From the NCBI GenBank assembly GCA_023667185.1, contig JAMPAP010000001.1:255740-319739 (forward strand): a DNA stretch of 64,000 nt. Direction: 5' to 3'. This DNA is from Lachnoclostridium sp. (lineage in GTDB: Bacteria; Bacteroidota; Bacteroidia; Bacteroidales; Muribaculaceae). The position numbers and the translations under genes were made by a program. How positions within the stretch are numbered: the stretch's first letter is position 1; each line of letters opens with the position of its first letter. This document shows positions 25,916 through 33,455 of the stretch, in pieces. The notes under the pieces are model-generated. The model was not told the origin of the DNA. It did no database searches and was given only the letters and a program-made list of their open reading frames with translations.

Positions 25916-28831
25916 ATGCAAAGCAAAGGATCTTTGGGAAGCGTTGTCGCCGGAATTATTGCTATCTTCCTGGTGCTCATATGCCTTTTCTACCTTTCTT
26001 TCTCCGTGGTCACCAACCACTACGAAGGCAAGGCTGAAGAGCACGCACGCATCGAGGCTGAAAAAGCAGGCAACGACTCCGAAACTTACCGAAAGGCTTA
26101 CAGCGATTACCTTAAAAACATCGCCAACGAAAAAGTCTATCTTGGTTACACATTCAATGAAGTCCAGAAATTAGGCGTAGGTCTCGGCCTCGACCTCAAA
26201 GGTGGTATGAACGTCACCCTGCAGGTCTCTGTCCCCGACATCCTCCGTTCGATGGCCAACGCCGAGGGCAACCCATATTTCGAGAAAGCTCTCGCCAACA
26301 CTGACTCAATCGTCCGCCTCACCCGCAGCAATGATTACGTCGACATCTTCTATGATCAGTACACCAAGCTCGATCCTACCGGCGACCTCTCAGTCGTATT
26401 CAAGGATCAGGTGAAGCGCGGCCAGAGCGCCGATGCTGTCCGCAACGCCCTCAAGCAGGAGGTTAAGGACCGTGTCAGCAGCTCTACCAACGTGCTCCGC
26501 ACCCGTATCGACCAGTTTGGCGTTGTCGCTCCCAATATTCAGGAACTTGAGAAAGATGGTCAGATCCTCCTTGAGCTCCCCGGTGTGAAAGAGCACGACC
26601 GTGTACGCGACCTTCTGAAGTCAAGCGCCAACCTCGAGTTTTACGAGACTGCACAATTCACTGAAGTGATGCCCTACCTCCAGCAGCTTGACGCCGAACT
26701 CCGCAACGACTCTACACTCGACGGCCGCGGCCTCGCAGGCTACTTCATCCAGATGGGCTCGCAGGGCAACCCGATTGCCGTAGGTGTAGCTGCCGAAACT
26801 GCACGCGACACCATCAACAACCTTCTTGCCACTGCAGCCGCCAAACGCATCATCCCCGGCAACATCAAGCTCGCATGGGAATTCAAGCCTGAGATCGTCC
26901 AGATCGACGACTCTGTACGTGGCAAGCGCAATCTGGCTATCTATCAGCTCGTAGCCCTCAAGACCACCAACGGCAAGCCCGCTCTCGCCGGCGACGTCAT
27001 CACTGCCGCTACCAGCGAATATGACGCAATGCAGGGTGGTAACTACGTATCTATGAACATGAAGCCTGAAGCAGCCCGCTCATGGGCCCGCATCACTGCC
27101 GCTAACCTCAACAAGCAGGTGGCTATCGTGCTCGATGATCAGGTCTACTCAGCCCCCAACGTCAACTCCGTAATCGAAGGCGGTCGCTCTCAGATTACCG
27201 GTAACTTCACCACTGAAGAAGCAAAAGACCTTGCCAACGTGCTCAAGAGCGGTAAGATGGCAGCCAAGGTGGACATCATCTCTGACACCGTAATCGGTCC
27301 GTCGCTCGGCCAGCAGGCCATCGAAGATGGTCTGTGGTCATTCGTTGTAGCCCTCGTGCTCCTGATGATCTTCATGTGCCTCTTCTACGGCCTCATTCCC
27401 GGCATCATTGCCAACCTCGCCTTGATATTCAACATCTTCTTCACCTTCGGTATCCTCGCCTCATTCCAGGCAGTGCTGACCCTCTCGGGTATCGCCGGTA
27501 TCGTGCTCGCCCTCGGTATGGCAGTCGACGCCAACGTGCTCATCTATGAGCGCGCCAAGGAGGAGCTCCGCGCAGGTAAGAATGTACGCAACGCCATCGC
27601 CGACGGTTACTCTAACGCCTTCTCGGCAATCTTTGACTCTAACCTTACCTCGATCATCACAGGTGTGATCCTGCTCATCTTCGGTACAGGCCCCATCAAA
27701 GGTTTCGCCACCACTCTTATCATAGGTATCATCTGCTCATTCTTCACTGCAGTTTACCTCACTCGTCTGGTCTACATCGCATTTGCCAAGAGCAAAGCAT
27801 TCGAGAAGCTCACCTTCACCACGCCTCTCTCCCGCAAGATGTTCACCAACACCCACTTCGACTTCCTCGGCGCACGTCGCATCAGCTTCACCATCGTAGC
27901 TATCGTATGCGCCATCGTCATCATCTCGTTCTTCACTCGCGGCCTCAACCAGGGTATCGACTTCTCAGGTGGCCGCAACTATGTGGTACAGTTTGACCAC
28001 CCCGTCAAGACCCACGAGCTGCAGGCTCAGCTTGCACCTATGTTTGACGGCGCTCAGGTTAGCGTCATCACCATCGACGACAACACCAAAGTCCGCATCT
28101 CTACCAACTACAAGATCGACTCTGACGAGGAAGGCATCGACAACGAAATCACCCGGATCCTCTACAACGGCCTTCAGGGTGAACTCAACGGCATGTCAAT
28201 CGAAGACTTCTCCACTACCAACGAGAATATCGGTATCATGTCGTCACAGAAGGTAGGTCCTACCGTGGCTAACGATATGCGCACTGATGCTATCATCGCT
28301 GTCATCATCGCCCTTATCGCCATGTTCCTCTACATCCTGCTCCGCTTCCGCAACGTTGCCTTCTCGCTCGGTGCGCTCGCAGCCGTGGCCTTCACAGCAT
28401 TCACCATCATCGGCTTCTACTCCATCTTCTGGGGTCTCTTCCCCTTCGCCATGGAGGTTGACCAGACATTTATCGCTGCTATCCTTACCGTTATCGGTTA
28501 CCAGATCAACGATACCGTGGTGGTATTTGACCGTGTACGTGAAAACGTTGGCCTCTATCCCAAGCAGGACTTCTACACTACGATCAACTCCTCGATCAAC
28601 TCTACCCTCGGCCGTACCGTGATGACATCATGCTCTACACTTCTGGTGTTGCTCTGCATCTTCATCCTCGGTGGTGACGCCATCCGCTCATTCACCTTCG
28701 CAATGATCTTCGGTGTGATCATCGGTACTCTCGCCACCATCTACGTTGCAGCTCCCGTAGCTTACATTACTGATACCCGTCGCAAGAACGCCGGCAAAGG
28801 CAAAGCAGCTGCATCCACTCTCAAAGTTTAA
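25916..28831 (+). CDS. secDF: protein translocase SecDF fusion
   Basis: A 971-residue fused SecD-SecF, the usual form in Bacteroidota. It uses the proton gradient to pull preproteins through SecYEG. An N-terminal helix (residues 7-31) is followed by the periplasmic P1 domain with LGLDLKGGMNVTLQV near 92, the SecD membrane bundle (from about 470, ALGMAVDANVLIYERAKEE near 540), then SecF with GIDFSGGRNYVVQF near 680 and its membrane bundle with VIGYQINDTVVVFDRVREN near 865. No break is seen at the fusion. Monocistronic, with its own promoter and terminator. Confidence 0.97.
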   Translation: MQSKGSLGSVVAGIIAIFLVLICLFYLSFSVVTNHYEGKAEEHARIEAEKAGNDSETYRKAYSDYLKNIANEKVYLGYTFNEVQKLGVGLGLDLKGGMNVTLQVSVPDILRSMANAEGNPYFEKALANTDSIVRLTRSNDYVDIFYDQYTKLDPTGDLSVVFKDQVKRGQSADAVRNALKQEVKDRVSSSTNVLRTRIDQFGVVAPNIQELEKDGQILLELPGVKEHDRVRDLLKSSANLEFYETAQFTEVMPYLQQLDAELRNDSTLDGRGLAGYFIQMGSQGNPIAVGVAAETARDTINNLLATAAAKRIIPGNIKLAWEFKPEIVQIDDSVRGKRNLAIYQLVALKTTNGKPALAGDVITAATSEYDAMQGGNYVSMNMKPEAARSWARITAANLNKQVAIVLDDQVYSAPNVNSVIEGGRSQITGNFTTEEAKDLANVLKSGKMAAKVDIISDTVIGPSLGQQAIEDGLWSFVVALVLLMIFMCLFYGLIPGIIANLALIFNIFFTFGILASFQAVLTLSGIAGIVLALGMAVDANVLIYERAKEELRAGKNVRNAIADGYSNAFSAIFDSNLTSIITGVILLIFGTGPIKGFATTLIIGIICSFFTAVYLTRLVYIAFAKSKAFEKLTFTTPLSRKMFTNTHFDFLGARRISFTIVAIVCAIVIISFFTRGLNQGIDFSGGRNYVVQFDHPVKTHELQAQLAPMFDGAQVSVITIDDNTKVRISTNYKIDSDEEGIDNEITRILYNGLQGELNGMSIEDFSTTNENIGIMSSQKVGPTVANDMRTDAIIAVIIALIAMFLYILLRFRNVAFSLGALAAVAFTAFTIIGFYSIFWGLFPFAMEVDQTFIAAILTVIGYQINDTVVVFDRVRENVGLYPKQDFYTTINSSINSTLGRTVMTSCSTLLVLLCIFILGGDAIRSFTFAMIFGVIIGTLATIYVAAPVAYITDTRRKNAGKGKAAASTLKV

Positions 28832-28852
28832 AATACTTTTAGTAACATCCTT

Positions 28853-28886
28853 AACGCGTCGTCGCATCGGTTGCGACGGCGCGTTT
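28853..28886 (+). terminator. hairpin after secDF
   Basis: AACGCGTCGTCGCA at 28853-28866 pairs with TGCGACGGCGCGTT at 28872-28885 with one G-T pair, then TTGTCGTT. Strong stem, short T run. Confidence 0.7.
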
Positions 28887-28918
28887 GTCGTTATGTTTCC
28901 CTCATTAGTCGATGATTC

Positions 28919-28949
28919 TTTGACATTTCAAGGGTATTTGTTACATTTG
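28919..28949 (+). promoter_or_regulatory. Bacteroidota promoter TTTG-19-TACATTTG
   Basis: TTTG at 28919-28922 and TACATTTG at 28942-28949 with 19 bp between them. The ATG at 28954 is only 5 bases further, so the mRNA of the kinase-regulator pair is predicted to be leaderless. Confidence 0.8.
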
Positions 28950-28953
28950 CATC

Positions 28954-30015
28954 ATGAACCTCTTGCACAATCGGCGCAATATCACCACGTTTCTCACCCA
29001 CCTTATCGTCATCTCCATCCTTTTCCTCCTCCCCGAGGTGTTGTGGAGCCTGGCCAGGCCATGGAAACCGGTCAAGCCTGAATTTTTCATTCAGGCCTTG
29101 GTCTACATCGCCGTATTCTATATCGAATACTACGCCATCCTGCGCCGCATCCCCTCCCGTCCGATACAATGGTGGAAATTTGCCGGAGTCAACATCCTGC
29201 TCATAGCCGCCATCCTCGTCACCACATATTATATAAGGCTGTCCATCTTCGGCCCCGGGCGCGCTCCCAAGAACCCTGACCATGTGACACGCATCTCAGG
29301 CTCGATACTCATCCTGTCGCGCGACTTCGTGATGATCGTGCTCACCATAGCCCTGGCCGTAGCCTTGCGCCTGGGCGAACAATGGAAGCAATTCGAGAAG
29401 CGACGGTCAGAAGTCCTGGCCATGGCGCGCGAGGAGGAGCTCAACAAGCTCAAAAGCCAGCTCAACCCTCACTTTCTCTTCAACACACTCAACAGCATCT
29501 ATGCCCTCATCGCCATCTCGCCCGAAAAGGCTCAGGCTGCCATCCACGAGCTGAGCCGTATGCTCCGCTATGTGCTCTATGACAGTCCATCGACTGTGCC
29601 GCTCGACCAGGAGATAGACTTCGTCAGAAACTACCTCGAGCTGATGCGCCTGCGCCTTAATCCGAAGCTCCCTCTTGAGGTGACGCTCGACGATGGCGGC
29701 TACGGCTCCAGCCCTATCGCGCCGCTGCTGTTTATCACACTGATAGAGAATGTATTCAAGCACGGCAACACGTCCGAGCCTTGGGAGCCCGTCTACATCT
29801 CCATCACGGCCTCCGCCGGCAAGGTCACCTGCCTGACATCCAATGCCATACGCCCTGCATCGGCTTCATCCGGCAAATCGGGTGGCATAGGTCTCGCCAA
29901 CCTTCGCCGCCGTCTGCAGCTGATCTATGGTGACCGTGCCGAGCTGGTCACCACCACGGCCGACGGCCGGTTTTCCGCTTCACTCACCATTGACCTTGAC
30001 ACCTCCGACAAATGA
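28954..30015 (+). CDS. LytS-type sensor histidine kinase
   Basis: A 353-residue membrane histidine kinase of the His_kinase/LytS class. Four hydrophobic segments occupy about residues 12-135, with little between them, so the sensor is the membrane domain itself. The phosphoacceptor is in LKSQLNPHFLFNTLNSIYAL, histidine near residue 173. The ATPase part has the N box LLFITLIENVFKHG and the G box GGIGLANLRRRLQLIYG. It overlaps the regulator gene by 4 bases. Position before the fimbrial locus suggests it controls those genes, in the way FimS/FimR does in Porphyromonas, though that is inference. Confidence 0.93.
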   Translation: MNLLHNRRNITTFLTHLIVISILFLLPEVLWSLARPWKPVKPEFFIQALVYIAVFYIEYYAILRRIPSRPIQWWKFAGVNILLIAAILVTTYYIRLSIFGPGRAPKNPDHVTRISGSILILSRDFVMIVLTIALAVALRLGEQWKQFEKRRSEVLAMAREEELNKLKSQLNPHFLFNTLNSIYALIAISPEKAQAAIHELSRMLRYVLYDSPSTVPLDQEIDFVRNYLELMRLRLNPKLPLEVTLDDGGYGSSPIAPLLFITLIENVFKHGNTSEPWEPVYISITASAGKVTCLTSNAIRPASASSGKSGGIGLANLRRRLQLIYGDRAELVTTTADGRFSASLTIDLDTSDK

Positions 30016-30731
30016 CTCCACTGCGCTGCTGCGTCATCGACGACGAACCCCTTGCCTCCGGCCTTATAGCCTCTTACATCTCCAAAACGCCCTTTCTGAG
30101 CCTCGAAGGGGAGTTCTCCTCGCCACGCGATGCCACGCCGCGTCTCCTTGCCGGCGACTTTGACGTAGTGTTTCTTGATATCGAGATGCCGCAGCTCAAC
30201 GGCATAGAATTTGCCCGCATCATCCCGCCGCAGACGCTCACCATCTTCACCACCGCCTACGACAAATATGCCGTCGACGGCTTCCGCGTCAACGCCCTTG
30301 ACTACCTGCTCAAGCCCATCTCCTACGACGACTTTCTCAGCGCAGCCCGCCGTGCCCTCGAGCGCCACCGGCAGCTCGCCCCTGCCGACGAACCGTCAGC
30401 AGCCCCCGGCCGCTTCATCATCGTCAAAAGCGACTACAAGCTCATCCAGATCCCCGTGGACGACATCCTCTACGTCGAGGGGCTCAAAGACTACATCAAG
30501 ATCTACACCACCACATCCGAGCGCCCCATCCTGACGCTCATCTCCATGAAAAACATCGAGAACACACTCCCGGCCGACACCTTCATGCGTGTCCACCGCT
30601 CCTACATCATCAACACCACCCGCATCCGCATCATCGAGCGCAACCACGTAATCATCGGAAAAACACCCATCCCCATCTCTGACTCCTACCGCCAGGCCTT
30701 CACTGACCTCATCGCCTCCCGCACCCTCTGA
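30012..30731 (+). CDS. LytTR family response regulator
   Basis: A 239-residue regulator. The receiver domain (1-120) has the acidic pair DDE at 12-14 and the phosphoacceptor Asp56 in VVFLDIEMP, plus Lys in YLLKPI. The LytTR DNA-binding domain covers about 130-239 (FIIVKSDYKLIQIPVDDILYVEGLKDY, FMRVHRSYIIN). LytTR proteins bind two direct repeats about two helical turns apart; such a pair lies just downstream at 30794-30828. Translation is coupled to the kinase by an ATGA overlap. Confidence 0.95.
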   Translation: MTPLRCCVIDDEPLASGLIASYISKTPFLSLEGEFSSPRDATPRLLAGDFDVVFLDIEMPQLNGIEFARIIPPQTLTIFTTAYDKYAVDGFRVNALDYLLKPISYDDFLSAARRALERHRQLAPADEPSAAPGRFIIVKSDYKLIQIPVDDILYVEGLKDYIKIYTTTSERPILTLISMKNIENTLPADTFMRVHRSYIINTTRIRIIERNHVIIGKTPIPISDSYRQAFTDLIASRTL

Positions 30732-30740
30732 CCGGAGCGC

Positions 30741-30785
30741 CCCTCCGACCAGTCCGACATGTCAGACACGTCAGACACGTCAGAC
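30741..30785. repeat. 9-bp tandem array NNGTCNGAC, five units
   Basis: Units CCCTCCGAC, CAGTCCGAC, ATGTCAGAC, ACGTCAGAC and ACGTCAGAC follow the regulator stop codon by 9 bases. Same design and same place (just after a stop codon) as the array at 1742-1795. Confidence 0.9.
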
Positions 30786-30793
30786 CCTAAATT

Positions 30794-30828
30794 TACATTT
30801 AGCCATCACAAGCCTACATTTAACCACC
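30794..30828. promoter_or_regulatory. candidate LytTR operator: two direct repeats 21 bp apart
   Basis: TACATTTAGCCATC at 30794-30807 and TACATTTAACCACC at 30815-30828 are direct repeats with a 21-bp period, i.e. same face of the helix. The inverted half AAATGTA occurs again at 30891-30897 against the -7 element. They lie about 50-80 bp before the -33 element of the fimbrial promoter, a normal distance for an activator. Direct repeats of about 21-bp period are how LytTR proteins bind; the motif itself is not a known consensus. Confidence 0.5.
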
Positions 30829-30875
30829 CACAATTACAAATGACTGTTAAATATTGAAAAACATTTCATTATATT

Positions 30876-30906
30876 TTTGCCATCTCAGTGAAATGTAGTA
30901 ATTTTG
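30876..30906 (+). promoter_or_regulatory. Bacteroidota promoter TTTG-19-TAATTTTG for the fimbrial locus
   Basis: TTTG at 30876-30879 and TAATTTTG at 30899-30906 with a 19-bp spacer. It is the best promoter in the 643-bp gap and points to the fimbrial genes, giving a leader of about 460 nt. A second possible -7, TATTTTTG at 30872-30879, overlaps the -33 element. Confidence 0.7.
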
Positions 30907-31374
30907 TAGTCGGAAAACTTGCGACAAGCCGGTTCTCTTCTCGAAATTTTATTAAACACAGAGCTAAACAAAGTATTATCTTATTTGAAAACACTTGCCA
31001 GTAACTCTATCTCCATTGACAAGCAAATTTGACAGTTTCTTAGGTAAAATGCATGACTACATCATAAATACCCACGGTTTTTCCGCCACAACTGCGGCCC
31101 GGAAAATTACCCCCCCCCCAATTGCTAAGCCATTGTGCTACAGGCAATTGTGGAGTCAAAGCTACGTCACTTCCCTTTATTTAATTCTTACAACACCCTT
31201 GTGATCTCGGCGGGCCCTTCGGACGAACTCCCGGCCAGGTCAAGACACCAATTTCCAATCATCTTTCTGATACGTACACAGGCCTCTGACCTCTACCACC
31301 TCTCCCCCTAAACCTTTTTAGCCCTAAAGACAAATTTCAGTAACTATAATCACCAAATCTCAACATCCATTAAG
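30907..31374 (+). other. long untranslated leader of the fimbrial operon with C10 tract
   Basis: No gene is supported in these 468 bases. They contain a run of ten C (31110-31119), the inverted repeat CAATTGC (31119-31125) / GCAATTG (31144-31150), and an AT-rich first part. A frame from 31049 to 31204 (51 codons) runs through the C tract but has no family resemblance or start context. The length and the homopolymer suggest RNA-level or slippage-based control. Confidence 0.55.
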
Positions 31375-31953
31375 ATGAAAATCCTGCATCTTGCGATCAT
31401 GCTCCTGCTCAGCACCCTCTCCCTTTCGGCGCAACAGGTAGCTGTGAAAACCAACTTGCTCTACGACGCCCTCCTCAACGTGAACGCAGGTGTCGAAGTT
31501 GGCCTCGCCCCCAAATGGACTCTCGATGTCAGCGGTAACCTCAACGCCTGGACTCTCTCGCACGACCGACGCTGGAAGCACTGGCTCATTCAGCCCGAGG
31601 CTCGCTACTGGCTCTGCGACCGTTTCGGCGGACACTTCTTCGCTGCCCAGCTCCACGGCGGGCAGTACAACGTAGGCGGCCTCAAAAACTCCATCGATTT
31701 CCTGGGCTCCCCCATCAAAAACGTCTCTGACCAGAGGTTTCAAGGCTGGTTTGCAGGCGCAGGCATCGGCTATGGCTACGACTGGGTGCTCTCCGAGCAC
31801 TGGAACCTCGAGGCCGAAATAGCAATCGGATGGGCTTACACCCGCTACGACGTTTACAACTGCGCCGGATGCGGCAAGAAGGTTGGCGAAGGTCGCCACC
31901 ACAACTACTTCGGTCCTACAAAGGCCGCTATCAATATCGTATATCTATTTTAA
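31375..31953 (+). CDS. DUF3575 domain protein, outer-membrane barrel-like
   Basis: A 192-residue secreted protein (signal peptide MKILHLAIMLLLSTLSLSAQ) of the DUF3575 family, which accompanies fimbrial gene clusters in Bacteroidales. The family mark VAVKTNLLYDALLNVNAGVEVGL comes straight after the signal, followed by alternating beta segments (WTLDVSGNLN, LIQPEARYWLCDRF) and a C-terminal aromatic-ended strand (INIVYLF) typical of outer-membrane barrels. It is first in the fimbrial operon and 25 bases before DUF3868. Confidence 0.85.
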   Translation: MKILHLAIMLLLSTLSLSAQQVAVKTNLLYDALLNVNAGVEVGLAPKWTLDVSGNLNAWTLSHDRRWKHWLIQPEARYWLCDRFGGHFFAAQLHGGQYNVGGLKNSIDFLGSPIKNVSDQRFQGWFAGAGIGYGYDWVLSEHWNLEAEIAIGWAYTRYDVYNCAGCGKKVGEGRHHNYFGPTKAAINIVYLF

Positions 31954-31978
31954 CTCACCTCATTTCTGACCTAAAGCA

Positions 31979-33418
31979 ATGAATAAAGCAGCATTACTTC
32001 TTACAGCTCTTTCAGCTTGTGCAGCCGTTGCCAACGCTGACACCCGGGGTGACGTTAAAGTCAACAACTTCGGGCTCGAACGAAACGGCAATGTCATGAC
32101 CGTAGACCTCGGTCTCGACTTCGATTCGCTCAAAGTCGATGCCAACCGCGCCGTGGTGTTCACCCCCGTGATATATAACGAGAACGATTCGCTCGATCTC
32201 AGCTCGGTAGCCATCTACGGCCGTCGCCGCTACTACTATTACAAGCGCAACTCGCCCGCGATGCTCACCGGCACCGACGAGCTCACCTACCGCGCTTCGG
32301 AGCAGCCCGACACGCTCGGCATCCACTCCAACATCGACTGGCACTCATGGTTTGAAGGCGGCAACCTCGGTATCCGCCGCCGCGACTTCGGTTGCTGCAA
32401 CACCATACTCTTCGAGTCGTTCACCCCGCTGCTCACTGACTTCCGCACCCCCATCATCGAGCCTTTCATGGTAGATATGCTCTACATCGCTCCCAAGATG
32501 GATCTTGAGAAGCGTCGTGAGATTAAGGCTTCAGCTTATGTGGACTTCCATGTCAACAAGACTAACATCGATGAGCGTTATCACGATAACTATAACGAGC
32601 TCAAAAAGATCATCGGATCTATCGACTCCGTACGCCTCGACCCGGACATCACCGTGACTGCCCTCTCCATCAAGGGTTTTGCCTCGCCTGAAGGTCCGTA
32701 TAAAAACAACGTTCGCCTCTCACTCGGCCGTACTGAAGCTCTCAAAAACTATGTGGAGACACTCTGCGAATTCCCCAAAGGATTCATCGCCACCTCCAAT
32801 GAGCCTGAAGACTGGGAAGGCCTCGAGGCTTACCTCGTGAAGTCAAACCTCCCCAACCGCGACGCCATCCTTGCCCTGGTTCGCTCTGACATGGAACCCG
32901 ACGCCAAGGACAACAAGATACGCCGCGACTTCCCCAGCGAATGGGACTTCCTCCACGAGCACGTATATCCTTACCTGCGTCACTCTGACTATCGCATCGA
33001 ATACCGCATCCGCACCTTCGCCAACCCCGACACTATCCGAGCTTTGGTGAAGACCGCGCCTCAGAAGCTCTCGATGTATGAATTCTTCGTCGCAGCCCAG
33101 GATCTCGAACCCGGTTCACCCGAGTTCCGCGAAATCTTCGAAACAGCAGTACGCATGTACCCCACTGACTCCATAGCCAACCTTAACGCGGCCAACTCTG
33201 CCATCACCCGCCGCGACGTCGAGGCAGCCGAGCGCTACCTCACCCTCGCCGGCAACAACCCGCAGGCCACCTACGCCCGCGCCGTCGTGGCTGCCCTCAA
33301 GGAGGACTATGACACCGCATTAACCTTATTCCGCCAGGCCGAAGCAGCCGGAGTCCCCGAAGCTACTGACGCTATCCTCAAGCTCCAGCCTTACATTCTG
33401 GCATCCAAAAAGAAATAA
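31979..33418 (+). CDS. DUF3868 / OmpA-like outer-membrane protein of fimbrial locus
   Basis: A 479-residue exported protein (signal MNKAALLLTALSACAAVANA). The N-terminal part is DUF3868-like (VKVNNFGLERNGNVMTVDLGLDFDSL), the middle has an OmpA-like segment (VTALSIKGFASPEGPYKNN, LSLGRTEALKNYV), and the C-terminal part (about 390-475) reads as TPR-like helices (NLNAANSAITRRDVEAAERYLTLAG). In Porphyromonas the fimbrial locus relative is an OmpA-like envelope protein. Likely tethers the fimbrial system to the cell wall. Between DUF3575 and the major subunit. Confidence 0.82.
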   Translation: MNKAALLLTALSACAAVANADTRGDVKVNNFGLERNGNVMTVDLGLDFDSLKVDANRAVVFTPVIYNENDSLDLSSVAIYGRRRYYYYKRNSPAMLTGTDELTYRASEQPDTLGIHSNIDWHSWFEGGNLGIRRRDFGCCNTILFESFTPLLTDFRTPIIEPFMVDMLYIAPKMDLEKRREIKASAYVDFHVNKTNIDERYHDNYNELKKIIGSIDSVRLDPDITVTALSIKGFASPEGPYKNNVRLSLGRTEALKNYVETLCEFPKGFIATSNEPEDWEGLEAYLVKSNLPNRDAILALVRSDMEPDAKDNKIRRDFPSEWDFLHEHVYPYLRHSDYRIEYRIRTFANPDTIRALVKTAPQKLSMYEFFVAAQDLEPGSPEFREIFETAVRMYPTDSIANLNAANSAITRRDVEAAERYLTLAGNNPQATYARAVVAALKEDYDTALTLFRQAEAAGVPEATDAILKLQPYILASKKK

Positions 33419-33455
33419 ATCAAATAATTATAAACACTTAACAATTTAATCTACA

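Noticed and set aside
31049..31204. 51-codon frame in the fimbrial leader running through the C10 tract
   Set aside because: No family resemblance, no start context and codon use unlike the neighbours; described as leader instead.
30732..31374. Invertible promoter for phase-variable fimbriae
   Set aside because: No pair of good inverted repeats flanking the promoter was found by eye and no recombinase gene is near.
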